Below are positions 29,783-38,299 of a stretch of DNA of 64,000 nucleotides, in pieces (position 1 is the stretch's first letter; every line of letters starts with the position of its first letter). Source of the DNA: Deltaproteobacteria bacterium (GTDB lineage Bacteria; Desulfobacterota; Desulfarculia; Adiutricales; Adiutricaceae); the NCBI GenBank assembly GCA_031264145.1, contig JAISEK010000138.1:1-64000 (forward strand). The letters are read 5' to 3'. A model generated the notes under the pieces. That model made no database searches. It was not told the origin of the DNA and saw only the letters and a list, made by a program, of their open reading frames with translations. Made by a program: the position numbers and the translations under genes.

Positions 29783-31084
29783 TCAGAGGAGCGCGGCCGT
29801 CCAGAAAGAGGAGGTCATCTTGAGGGCGAAGATTATCCCGACCACCCAGACGGTGGCGGTCAGCTCCCTCCGCCGGCCCGAGGCCACCTTCATCAAGATG
29901 AATACGATCCAGCCCACGGCCAGGCCGTCGGAGATGCGCCAGCTCAGGGCGATGACTATGAGGACGACGAAGGCCGGGAACGACTCGGTGTGGTCGCCGA
30001 AGTCTACCTTGGTCATGGACTGGAGCATCAGGAGGCCTACCATGACCAGGGCCGGGGCCACGGCGGCGAAGGGGACCATCATGAAGAGCGGCGAGATGAA
30101 GAGGGCGAGGAAGAAGCAAACGGCCACGACCAGGGCCGTCAGCCCGGTCCGGCCGCCGGAGGCTACCCCCGCCCCGCTCTCGGCGTAGGTGGTGTTGGGG
30201 GAGAGGCCCAGACAGCTCCCTGCCACCACGCCCAGGGAATCGGCCACGAAGGCCCGGCCCATCTTGGACCGATAGCGTTCACCGTCCGGCCCCATGACCC
30301 CGAAGAGGCCCAGGAAGCCGGCCAGGCCGTCGACCACCTCCATGAACAGGAGGGTCAGGACAACGCTCCAGAACTCGATGGATCCCAGGACCGAAAAATC
30401 GAACTTGAGGGCGATGCCACCGATGGCCGGGGGCAGGCTGACGAACCCGCCGGAGAGGCCCGAGTAGTCGGTGACCCCCAGAGGGATGCCCAGGATGGTG
30501 GTAATTATGATGCCCAGAAGGATGGCGAAACGTACCTTAAGGGCCAAAAGGAGACCCAGGACGATGAGGCCGACAATGACCAGGAGGGCCGGCCCGCCGG
30601 CCAAATCGCCCAGGGAGGGCCCGGAGCCGCCCAAAACTATGACCCCGCCGTTGTGGAGGCCTATGTAGCCGATCATGATGCCGATGCCGGCGCAGACACC
30701 GTGCTGGAGGTTCTTGGGCACCTCCCTTAGGACCTTTTCCCGCAGGGGCGAGACGGACAGGAGCACGAAGAAGGCGCCCGAGACCAGGACGGCGGTCAGG
30801 GCCTGCTGCCAGGAAAAGCCCATCTGGGTCGCCATGACGACGAAGAACTGGTTCAGGCCCATGCCCGGGGCCACGGCGAAGGGCAGGTTGGCCCCGAAGG
30901 CCATTATCAGGGTAGCCACGATGGTGCCGACGGCCGTGGCCGTGAACAGCGCCCCCATGGGTAGGCCGGCCTTGCCCAATATGCCCGGGTTGGCGGCCAG
31001 GACGTAGACCATTGCGAAAAAAGTGGTCAGCCCCGCGCTGACTTCTACCAGAGGAGAGGCATTGTGGGCGTCAAGCTTGAACAT
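29783..31084 (-). CDS. NCS2-family purine permease (AdeQ/GhxP/PbuG-like)
   Basis: A 433-residue inner-membrane transporter with about 12-14 hydrophobic segments. The start GLTTFFAMVYVLAANPGIL and blocks GMGLNQFFVV, GIGIMIGYIGLHNGG, FMEVVDGLAGFLGL and GLSPNTTYAESGAGVASGGRTGL are characteristic of the AzgA-type NCS2 group, whose characterised members carry adenine, guanine or hypoxanthine with protons. The start is ATG 31082-31084 with GGAGAAAGGA upstream. A cobalamin riboswitch lies in its leader (31238-31435). A base imported under B12 control could be a cobamide lower ligand rather than a nucleotide precursor; that is inference. Confidence 0.94.
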   Translation of the reverse strand: MFKLDAHNASPLVEVSAGLTTFFAMVYVLAANPGILGKAGLPMGALFTATAVGTIVATLIMAFGANLPFAVAPGMGLNQFFVVMATQMGFSWQQALTAVLVSGAFFVLLSVSPLREKVLREVPKNLQHGVCAGIGIMIGYIGLHNGGVIVLGGSGPSLGDLAGGPALLVIVGLIVLGLLLALKVRFAILLGIIITTILGIPLGVTDYSGLSGGFVSLPPAIGGIALKFDFSVLGSIEFWSVVLTLLFMEVVDGLAGFLGLFGVMGPDGERYRSKMGRAFVADSLGVVAGSCLGLSPNTTYAESGAGVASGGRTGLTALVVAVCFFLALFISPLFMMVPFAAVAPALVMVGLLMLQSMTKVDFGDHTESFPAFVVLIVIALSWRISDGLAVGWIVFILMKVASGRRRELTATVWVVGIIFALKMTSSFWTAALL

Positions 31085-31237
31085 AGCGTTTCCTTTCTCC
31101 CCAAACCCGGGAGACCGGACGCCGGGCCTCCAGGAAGCCCTTGGACCGTCCGGCTTGAATGGTTAGAAAGGAGGTCTTTGCCATCGACTTCCTGGGTCCT
31201 GGGCCACGGGCGGGGCGCCGCCCCTCAAGGCCCCGGG

Positions 31238-31435
31238 TCCGACCGGTCTTCTGGCTCACGGATCAGCCGACGCGCCGCGGCCTTCCCGGGCCCCCAAGGC
31301 CCAGTGACCGGCCAAAGGGCGAGGCTGGGCCCCTTGGCCAAAAGCGGCGTGCCGTCCCCGTTCACAGCGGCGGGTCCGCCACGGTTTCTACCGTAGTTCC
31401 GGAAGGTCGAACCGCGACTAAACTACTACCTCGCG
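31238..31435 (-). promoter_or_regulatory. Cobalamin (AdoCbl-class) riboswitch
   Basis: On the minus strand the conserved core elements appear in order: GGTTC...CCGGAAC (about 31412-31392), CGGTAGAAACCG (about 31390-31379), GGCGGACCCGCCGCTGTGA (about 31380-31362), then CACTGGGCC and CCCGGGAAGG (about 31304-31281), TGATCCGTGAG, and the B12 box AGCCAGAAGACC (about 31255-31244). These match the cobalamin riboswitch consensus, including the CACTG/GGGAAG receptor. The next gene downstream is the NCS2 permease at 29783-31084. The stretch TCCTTTCT (31165-31172) could pair with the permease Shine-Dalgarno. Confidence 0.9.
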
Positions 31436-31736
31436 GCTTTTTTTTCAACCTGGGCCGGGCTGGCGGGGGCCCAGCGGTCAACGGGAACAGCGGTCGCAGG
31501 GATGACCGGCGGCCCGCCTGGGAGGACGACAACCCCGACCGCCCAGACCAGGTTTCGCGGCAGGGAACGCCCTTTTGGGCACCCCTCCCCGCAAAGCCCC
31601 TGGTGCCGTGGTGACGAACCAGTAGTAAAAACTAAATTTTAAGTCTGGTTCATTGTTTCTAATAAATCTCAGAAAGTATTATAAATTTTTAATAATTATT
31701 AACAATATTTGTTATTTATTTTATTAGTCGCTCTTG
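31436..31736. other. Gene-free spacer before the riboswitch
   Basis: GC-rich at left, AT-rich at 31620-31735. No ORF is supported. It should contain the promoter for the riboswitch-permease transcript. Confidence 0.35.
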
Positions 31737-33380
31737 TCAGCCGCCGATTAAGGCCTGACACTGCCCTCCCAGCGTTACCCCAAGCCCTATTCCGACAAAT
31801 TCCTTCGAATAACCTCGGTAGGGTCTCCAATGTTCCTTAGCGTCTATGGCCTTTAGGGCTTTTTTTGCGATTTTTTCCAGAAGTTTGCCCTGACCGCTAG
31901 ATTTGCTTCCAGCCGAGAATTCCACCTCAATGACCACAAACAACCCTGGAAAAACTATGGCCAAATCTGACGTCCCAACCGTCCCTGGGGCCTCAGGCAG
32001 GAATGTGCGGCCAAATTGGCGGCAGTAGGCATACAGTACCCTGTGGTACCAGGACTCGCTATCCCCATGGTGTGCGGCCGGAAGGGCATCAAAGACCGAT
32101 GAGATTATCTTGGTCAGTCGGTCAGAGTCCCGCTCACGCACAGCACCCATAAAAGCATCCCTTTCCTCCTGCGGGCTGCGGCCCAACTTCCAATACAACT
32201 CGTCGGTAAAGAATTCATAAATGCTATCCTGGACCTCCCAGTTGGGTATCCGCAAGGAAAACAATCTGCCTTCCGAAGGATCGCTGATACTCCGATCCAC
32301 TGTCAGATATCCTGTCTGGAACAGGCCAGGCACAGTTTGGTGACTGCCAAAGCCCGTAAAACCAAGGGTCTTCTGGGAATGATAGTCAAATTTTGTATCA
32401 AGGAGACTAAAAGGATTATCGTTATTCTCGTCAATGAAATCCATAAGAAAAGTTATTGGTGGATATGTTTTAAACCAATAATTTGAAAAATCAGATCTTT
32501 CTAGACATTTCAATATCGAATATGGATTAAGAACCTTGTCCTCCCCACCCCAGCTATAACCACTAAAATATTCTTTAATTTGAGCAAGCAGATCAGACAC
32601 GCTAGCATCATTAACTATGGCACCATTAGTTTTCATTTTCTCCAAGACAATCGGCATATAATTTTTAAAACAATTTTCTAACTCAAATTCAGTAAAACAA
32701 CATATATTATTATAGTCTGGATCAAATGTAATATCATTTAAACTGTTAAGCCCAGCAGATAAGCCAGGAAATCCATAATATGTTGTCCCAGTAACAAATA
32801 TAAAGCGTAGATATTTGTCACAAGATTTTAATTTTGAATAAAAATTTTTTAAAATAGTTAGTAATTTTTGTGGATGTCTAGAATTTTCAATATTATAATT
32901 GATAACTGAATCATAATCATCAATAAGTAATACTATATTAGAATTATATTTTTCTTTTAGAGACTTAAATAGTCTAACAAGCAGCCCTCCAAGAGAAGCA
33001 GCTTCAACATCGAGGCCGTGTAGGAAAGCCGCATGACATATAACGCCCTCGATATCATTCCTCAATTTTTCCGGCGTACCGCTTTCCAAGTTCATATCCA
33101 GGGTCACGACAGGGAATTTCTGGCTGAAATCATAATCCGACCGACCAATCCATAGATCCCTGAAAAGACCCTGAGGAGGCCCGTCAGGATCAGGCGGACC
33201 GCTAAACAGTGATTCAAAGGTGCTTAATAGGAGAGATTTGCCGAAACTACTGGGCCTCGAGAGGAAATAGGCCTTGCCCGTGCTGGCCATCTTGTAGACG
33301 AACCTCGTCTTGTCGACATAAACATAGCCGCCCTCGATAATTTTCTTGAAAGTCTGCATGTCGAACGGAATTTTCTTCAT
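31737..33380 (-). CDS. AAA-ATPase-like / PD-(D/E)XK nuclease protein
   Basis: A full-length (547-residue) paralogue of the truncated gene at the window start. Residues about 10-230 form the AAA-ATPase_like domain with a P-loop-like RPSSFGKS and Walker-B-like IVLLIDDYDS. The C-terminal about 120 residues are the DUF1703 PD-(D/E)XK domain: SDLAIVFP and VVIEVEF carry the acidic active-site pair, although the usual EFK/ELK triad appears as EVE, so catalysis is uncertain. The middle of the gene (about 32400-32960) is much more AT-rich than its ends. Start chosen at ATG 33378-33380 (MKKIPFD); the frame extends 8 codons further. Role unknown. Confidence 0.88.
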   Translation of the reverse strand: MKKIPFDMQTFKKIIEGGYVYVDKTRFVYKMASTGKAYFLSRPSSFGKSLLLSTFESLFSGPPDPDGPPQGLFRDLWIGRSDYDFSQKFPVVTLDMNLESGTPEKLRNDIEGVICHAAFLHGLDVEAASLGGLLVRLFKSLKEKYNSNIVLLIDDYDSVINYNIENSRHPQKLLTILKNFYSKLKSCDKYLRFIFVTGTTYYGFPGLSAGLNSLNDITFDPDYNNICCFTEFELENCFKNYMPIVLEKMKTNGAIVNDASVSDLLAQIKEYFSGYSWGGEDKVLNPYSILKCLERSDFSNYWFKTYPPITFLMDFIDENNDNPFSLLDTKFDYHSQKTLGFTGFGSHQTVPGLFQTGYLTVDRSISDPSEGRLFSLRIPNWEVQDSIYEFFTDELYWKLGRSPQEERDAFMGAVRERDSDRLTKIISSVFDALPAAHHGDSESWYHRVLYAYCRQFGRTFLPEAPGTVGTSDLAIVFPGLFVVIEVEFSAGSKSSGQGKLLEKIAKKALKAIDAKEHWRPYRGYSKEFVGIGLGVTLGGQCQALIGG

Positions 33381-34150
33381 GATTGCTCCCAGCCCGTAAC
33401 CCACGGTCTCAGGCTAAAATGATTCTTACTGGTCACAGGCTGATCGTCGCATAATTTTCTAATATTGGCGACGGACCTCATAGGTTCCTGGCAGGAATGC
33501 TGGCACCTTGACCTTACTGATAAGGCACCGATCAAGGTGAATTCCAGGCTTTTTGAGGAGTCCGTCAAGAGACGCCCCAGTGTTTTGCCATATCTGCACG
33601 TATGGACTATAGCAAAACAATCAACGATGGGCAATGGGCCTTTGTTTGGGCCTTCGGCCTTCGATGTCTTCACCATGGCGCAAGCTACAAGTTTTGGTAA
33701 TGAGCCTAAAGGTCGGATAACCTATACTCAAATTGACAAGGCAACGTGACTTCCATCTTCTTGAAAAACATCCGATCGCAGGCAAATACCTGTCGATGGA
33801 GATGATCTTCTGCGGGGTACCAAGATCGGTGTTGCCATAAAGCCCGTCGTCTATCCCAGATGCGGAACCGGTATGATAAATGAGTTCAATCATGCCGGCA
33901 TGGTCACGGGACGCCGCTATTTTCTTTGGAATTTCGACTTTTTATCGAAACAAAGCATTTTGGCTTGGTTGGCACGGGTATTTTGGAGCCTTTTGGGGTT
34001 TTGGACAAAAACTTGGTGCTCAACACCTTGTCCCGTTTCTTATCCTGGTCATATATGGCCTGCCGCTCAAGAGCTATAGATGCCACCGCTCTTCTGCGTG
34101 CTGTGGACGATACCGGGTTTGAGCTTTCCCGATGCTTTTGCAGGCAGCCA
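33381..34150. other. Low-coding region with possible decayed ORFs
   Basis: No intact gene. On the minus strand 33465-33676 encodes a peptide with GPLPIVDCFA and SLEFTLIGALSV, faintly like the N-terminus of DUF4277/IS1634-type transposases; other frames nearby (33621-33893, 33904-34086) are interrupted. The transposase reading is weak. Overall the region looks like mutated former coding DNA. Confidence 0.3.
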
Positions 34151-34205
34151 ATCAGCTCCTAATTGAGCATATGTTGTCATAACATATGCTCAATTAGGAG
34201 CTGAT
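34151..34205. repeat. 25-bp perfect inverted repeat with 5-nt loop
   Basis: 34151-34175 and 34181-34205 are exact reverse complements (core CTCCTAATTGAGCATATGTT). There is no T run on either side, so it is not an ordinary terminator. Two abutted transposon ends, or a cruciform/hairpin DNA site, are possibilities. Confidence 0.65.
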
Positions 34206-35003
34206 GCCAAAATCAGCAAAAAAGAGGATTTGGAGATCTAGCTAATCGCTATTCCGGATTATACCGTTTAGAGTATAGATAATCAGGCTTTCAGGGCAAT
34301 GAAATAATCAACGGCACTTGCTTGATGGCAATGTCAACAACTTAAAGCGTCCAACCTCAGGTATGAAAAAATGGCACTCGTCCATGGCCCGTCAACTAAG
34401 GAGCAACACGTCTTATTTTTTTTACTGGATACTGAGACTGGGTGCCAAGATTGGCTTAATTGGCTTGATGGACCAACCAAATAGCCTCCAGGCGGCTCCT
34501 GTCCTCTCACGCCGCTGACGGACTGGGGGGACCATCCTGTCTCACCGCCAAGATTTCCGGCCTTCCAGCGGGCGACGCGCTGGATCCGCCCAACCGCTAA
34601 ATTCTCCCTGAAATGTCTCCCAGTGGCCAGGAGAACGCCGCTGGCCGGTCGTTTGGAGGGAGGACCGACGTCGGCACGGCCAGGAGGTCTGGGGAACCAT
34701 AGCCGGCCCACCCTGCCTCCCTGGCCGCTGCGGCCTCCGCCTGGCCAGGCGGGCCAAGCATCTCCCCCCTGACGGCGGCTAGACCTGCCGTACACTGCCA
34801 GGTGCCTTGGCCCTGGATACGGTGCGGCCTCCTGGGGCCTGCCATGGCCTTCCCGACGACTCCGCTGGCCTGCGCTGCTGGCCCCGCAATGGATAAAGAA
34901 AAACATATTTTTATAGATAAAAGTAAATAATTTTTATTTTTGGAATTTAAAATCTAGAAACAATGGAGAACATACCGCAATATCAAGAACCTACAAAAAA
35001 TAT
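34206..35003. other. Gene-free spacer upstream of the ABC importer
   Basis: 34500-34870 is GC-rich, and 34900-35000 is AT-rich. A 190-codon minus frame (34334-34906) is Gly/Arg-rich without recognisable features and is treated as non-coding. Confidence 0.35.
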
Positions 35004-35031
35004 TTGACTCCCCTGGCCGCGTATGTTATAT
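35004..35031 (+). promoter_or_regulatory. Probable promoter of the potABC-like operon
   Basis: TTGACT (35004-35009), 16-bp spacing and TTATAT (35026-35031) form a good sigma-70-type promoter about 230 bp before the ATPase gene. Confidence 0.5.
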
Positions 35032-35259
35032 CACTCATTCAATCCCTATTTGGGGGGATTATAACCGGTCCGGAATTACTCGACCCCGGAACCATGTTTG
35101 GACGCGTAGCGCCTGGCTAGCGCTCAAAAAAGCCCCAACCCGACCTACCCGGCCTTACCGGGCAAGGCACCCCCACGTGCGTCCCTTCATGCCCAGTGTC
35201 GGTCCCTAAAAAAAGTAGTTCCTAGACTTGTCGGGTTGAAGGGAGGCATATGAGAGGAA

Positions 35260-36351
35260 TTGACAGACCAGATTGACAAAGGGTTACTTTGTTGCGGCGT
35301 TTCCAAGACATTCGGTAACCACGAGGCCTTGCGTGATTTAGACCTTTCCGTTGAAAAAGGCGAGATTTTTACCATTCTTGGACCTTCTGGATGCGGTAAG
35401 ACAACCCTTTTACGTATAATCGCTGGGCTGGAATTGCCAGATTCCGGCCGTATTTTCCTAAATTCCAAAGAAATCACCAGACTCCCCGCCTCTGGAAGGC
35501 CGGTCAATACCGTCTTCCAAAGCTACGCTCTTTTCCCCCACCTAGACGTCTTCTCCAACGTAGCCTTCGGCCTCTTGGCCCGCAAGACCCCCAAGTCCGT
35601 GGTCGAGGCGAAGGTCGGCGACATCCTGTCCCTCATGCGGATGACCGGCCTGGAGAGAAGGCTCCCCCACCAGCTCTCCGGAGGCCAGAAGCAGAGGGTG
35701 GCCCTGGCCCGGGCCTTGGTCAACGAGCCCGAGCTGCTCCTCCTGGACGAGCCGATGAGCGCCCTGGACGCCCACCTTAGGACCCAGGTGCAGGACGAGC
35801 TGAGGGCCCTGCAGAAAAAGCTGGGCACCACCTTCGTCTTGGTCACCCATGACCACAACGAGGCCAAGATGCTCTCCAACCGCCTGGCGGTGATGGACGA
35901 GGGCCGGATAATCCAGTTCGGCTCCACCCAGCAGGTCTTCTCAAAGCCCCGTAACAAATTCGTGGCCGAGTTCCTTGGAGCCACGAACATCATCGACGCC
36001 TCGCTCCTGAGCGGCAACGCCTACGAGACTCCCTTCGGCACCATGGACATCTCCGATAAGCCCAGCTGGGACAAGGGAAAGATGCTCATCTGGCCAGACC
36101 GCATCCAGATCCACGAGGAAGCCAAGGCCGACCAGCACAACTGGTTCAACGGCCTGGTCCTGGACCAGGTCTTCAACGGGCAGGGCCTGGACGTCATGCT
36201 GACCAAGGACTCCGGCGGCGTCTCGCTGGGCAACCCCACCCTTTCCGTGAAGGCCAGGACCCCCAAGAGCATCCAAAGCGGCCAGAAGGTCGGGGTCTAC
36301 TTCCCGCCCGAGCACCTGGTCCCTCTGGACAGGAATTCCCTCAGCCATTGA
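35260..36351 (+). CDS. potA: ABC importer ATPase, PotA-like (spermidine/putrescine family)
   Basis: A 363-residue ATPase energising an importer with the two permeases downstream. Walker A GPSGCGKTTL, Q-loop VFQSYALFPH, signature LSGGQKQRVALARAL, Walker B LLLLDEPMSALD and switch His in VTHDH are intact. A C-terminal TOBE-like regulatory domain occupies about residues 240-363. The likely start is TTG at 35260, because no in-frame ATG precedes the family N-terminus. An 8-codon ATG frame at 35250-35276, with its own GGGAGG site, overlaps this start in another frame. Polyamine specificity is inferred from the subfamily only. Confidence 0.9.
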   Translation: MTDQIDKGLLCCGVSKTFGNHEALRDLDLSVEKGEIFTILGPSGCGKTTLLRIIAGLELPDSGRIFLNSKEITRLPASGRPVNTVFQSYALFPHLDVFSNVAFGLLARKTPKSVVEAKVGDILSLMRMTGLERRLPHQLSGGQKQRVALARALVNEPELLLLDEPMSALDAHLRTQVQDELRALQKKLGTTFVLVTHDHNEAKMLSNRLAVMDEGRIIQFGSTQQVFSKPRNKFVAEFLGATNIIDASLLSGNAYETPFGTMDISDKPSWDKGKMLIWPDRIQIHEEAKADQHNWFNGLVLDQVFNGQGLDVMLTKDSGGVSLGNPTLSVKARTPKSIQSGQKVGVYFPPEHLVPLDRNSLSH

Positions 36352-36472
36352 GCGCCAGTACATACCCATCGTCGGGCCCGGGCTGGCTTGGCTGACCCGG
36401 GCCCGGTCCGTTTGATGAGGCCATCCCCTCCCCGGGCCAGACGGCCCCGGCGTTACCAGGCTGGAGGCGGGC

Positions 36473-37441
36473 ATGGGCAAAAAGACCAAAGGCAAACCCG
36501 GACCAAGGTCCGGGCACGTCGTCTGGCGCGGCGAGCTGACCAGCTCCCTGGCCCTCAGGCTAAGGGCAGTTGGCCTGGCCGGGCCGCCCCTCTTGTGGCT
36601 GACCCTCCTTCTGGCCGTGCCCTGCCTGATGCTGGGTGCCCTGGCCCTGGCCACCAGGGGCCAGTACGGGGAGGTCGTCTTTTCCTTCACCCTGGAAAAC
36701 CTTAAACGCCTGGCCGGCTTCGGCCTCTACGGCTGGAGCCCCAACTTCCTCTACATCATCCTCAGAAGCTTCTGGGTGGCCACGGCCACCACGGTCCTGT
36801 GCGTCCTTCTGGCCTACCCGCTGACCTTCCACGTGGCCACCAGGCCGGGCAGGACCAGGGTCTTCTGGCTCATCCTCATCATCGTGCCCTTTTGGACCAA
36901 CGTGGTCGTGCGGGCCTACGCCTGGCTCCTGATCCTGGGCCCCCAGGCCCCGCCGGCCAGGCTGGCCGCCGCCCTGGGCCTAATCCGGGACGGTGCCGCC
37001 CTCTACCCCGGCCCCCTGGCGGTCTACCTTGGCATGGTCAGCACTTTCCTGCCCTTCATGGCCCTCCCCCTGTACGCCAGCGTAGAGCGGCTTAACTGGG
37101 AAATCCTGGAGGCGGCCAAGGACCTCTACGCCTCAAGGGTACAGATATTCATGCAGGCCATCCTGCCACAGACCAGGCCTGGCTTGTCGGTCGGGGTAAT
37201 CGTGACCTTCGTGCCCTCCATGGCCATGTTCGTGGTGACCGACCTCCTGGGCGGGGCCAAGACCATGCTCATCGGCAACCTCATCCAGCAGCAGTTCGCC
37301 CAGGCCCGCGACTGGCCCTTCGGGGCGGCCCTGTCCCTGGCCCTGATGGCCATGACCCTCCTGTGCCTGGCCCTCCTCAGGCGCCGCAGGCGCCAGAGGC
37401 CCGGCGGCCATGCCGAGGGCGTCCTGTCCAGGCTTGGCTGA
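36473..37441 (+). CDS. potB: ABC importer permease, PotB-like
   Basis: A 322-residue inner-membrane permease with six expected membrane segments and a basic cytosolic N-terminus. The ATPase-contact EAA loop reads EAAKDLYASRVQIFMQAILP followed by TRPG, as in PotB/type I spermidine permeases. The block RSFWVATATTVLCVLLAYPLTFHVA and WTNVVVRAYAW are typical. The ATG at 36473 has GGAGGCGGG upstream. It lies 121 bp after potA and 13 bp before potC. Confidence 0.92.
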   Translation: MGKKTKGKPGPRSGHVVWRGELTSSLALRLRAVGLAGPPLLWLTLLLAVPCLMLGALALATRGQYGEVVFSFTLENLKRLAGFGLYGWSPNFLYIILRSFWVATATTVLCVLLAYPLTFHVATRPGRTRVFWLILIIVPFWTNVVVRAYAWLLILGPQAPPARLAAALGLIRDGAALYPGPLAVYLGMVSTFLPFMALPLYASVERLNWEILEAAKDLYASRVQIFMQAILPQTRPGLSVGVIVTFVPSMAMFVVTDLLGGAKTMLIGNLIQQQFAQARDWPFGAALSLALMAMTLLCLALLRRRRRQRPGGHAEGVLSRLG

Positions 37442-37454
37442 GGGAGGAGGAGCC

Positions 37455-38246
37455 ATGAAAGAGAAAAGGCCCATGGTGGCCATCGTCGCCGTCGCCAGCC
37501 TGGCGCTGATGTACCTCCCGTCGGCGGCCGTGGCCCTCTTTTCCGTCAACAACGCCCGCTACGGACTGGCCTGGCGCGGCTTCACCCTGCAGTGGTATGC
37601 GAGGCTTTTCGGGAACAGGGACATAATCGAGGCGGCCATAAACAGCCTGGTGCTGGCCGTCGTCTCCACCCTGGTCGCCACCATCCTGGGAACGGCCCTG
37701 GCCATCGGCCTCCGCAGGGCCCCCTGGCCGGCGGCCCTCCTCCGGGTCTTCGATCTCCTAATAAACCTGCCGGTGGTCGTCCCGGACATCATCATGGCGG
37801 TGGCCCTGGCCATGGCCTTCAACGTCCTCAGGCTCCTGTCGTCGGTCTTCGAGATGGGCCTATTTACCCTGATCGTCGGCCACGTGACCTTCCAGATTTC
37901 CTTCGTGACCCTGGTCGTCAAAAGCCGCCTGGAGGCCCTGGGCCAGGACACCGACGAGGCGGCCATGGATCTGTACGCCTCCCGCCTCTTCCACTTCCGG
38001 CACGTGACCCTGCCCCTGATCCTCCCCGGGGTCCTGGCCGGGGCCATGCTGGCCTTTACACTCTCGCTGGATGACTTCATCATCAGTTTCTTTACCCACG
38101 GCCCGGAGTCAGTCACCCTACCCATCTACATCTACGCCTCGATAAAGAGGGGCCTCAGCCCTGAGATCCACGCCCTATCCACGCTCATGCTGGTGCTCAC
38201 GACCATTCCCATAATCATCGCCGAGCGTCTGACCAGGAGGTTCTAG
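37455..38246 (+). CDS. potC: ABC importer permease, PotC-like
   Basis: A 263-residue second permease subunit. Segments such as NSLVLAVVSTLVATILGTALAIGL and LPVVVPDIIMAVALAMAF and the EAA loop EAAMDLYASRLFHFRHVTLP then LILPG identify a PotC-type protein. The FTLSLDDFIISFFTHGP block is diagnostic of the polyamine group. The ATG at 37455 follows GGAGGAGGAG. No periplasmic binding protein (potD) follows: the next gene is a convergent UroD-family gene, so the binding protein must be encoded elsewhere or be absent. Confidence 0.92.
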   Translation: MKEKRPMVAIVAVASLALMYLPSAAVALFSVNNARYGLAWRGFTLQWYARLFGNRDIIEAAINSLVLAVVSTLVATILGTALAIGLRRAPWPAALLRVFDLLINLPVVVPDIIMAVALAMAFNVLRLLSSVFEMGLFTLIVGHVTFQISFVTLVVKSRLEALGQDTDEAAMDLYASRLFHFRHVTLPLILPGVLAGAMLAFTLSLDDFIISFFTHGPESVTLPIYIYASIKRGLSPEIHALSTLMLVLTTIPIIIAERLTRRF

Positions 38247-38299
38247 CCACACGCCAGGCCAATGATGGCCATGGCCACGCCATGGGGACACACGGCCAA

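Noticed and set aside
33465-33676. Confident IS1634/DUF4277 transposase call
   Set aside because: Only a short, faint resemblance in an interrupted frame; reported as low-coding DNA instead.
34334-34906. 190-codon minus-strand ORF
   Set aside because: Arg/Gly-rich, no ribosome site and no motif; probably chance in a GC-rich spacer.
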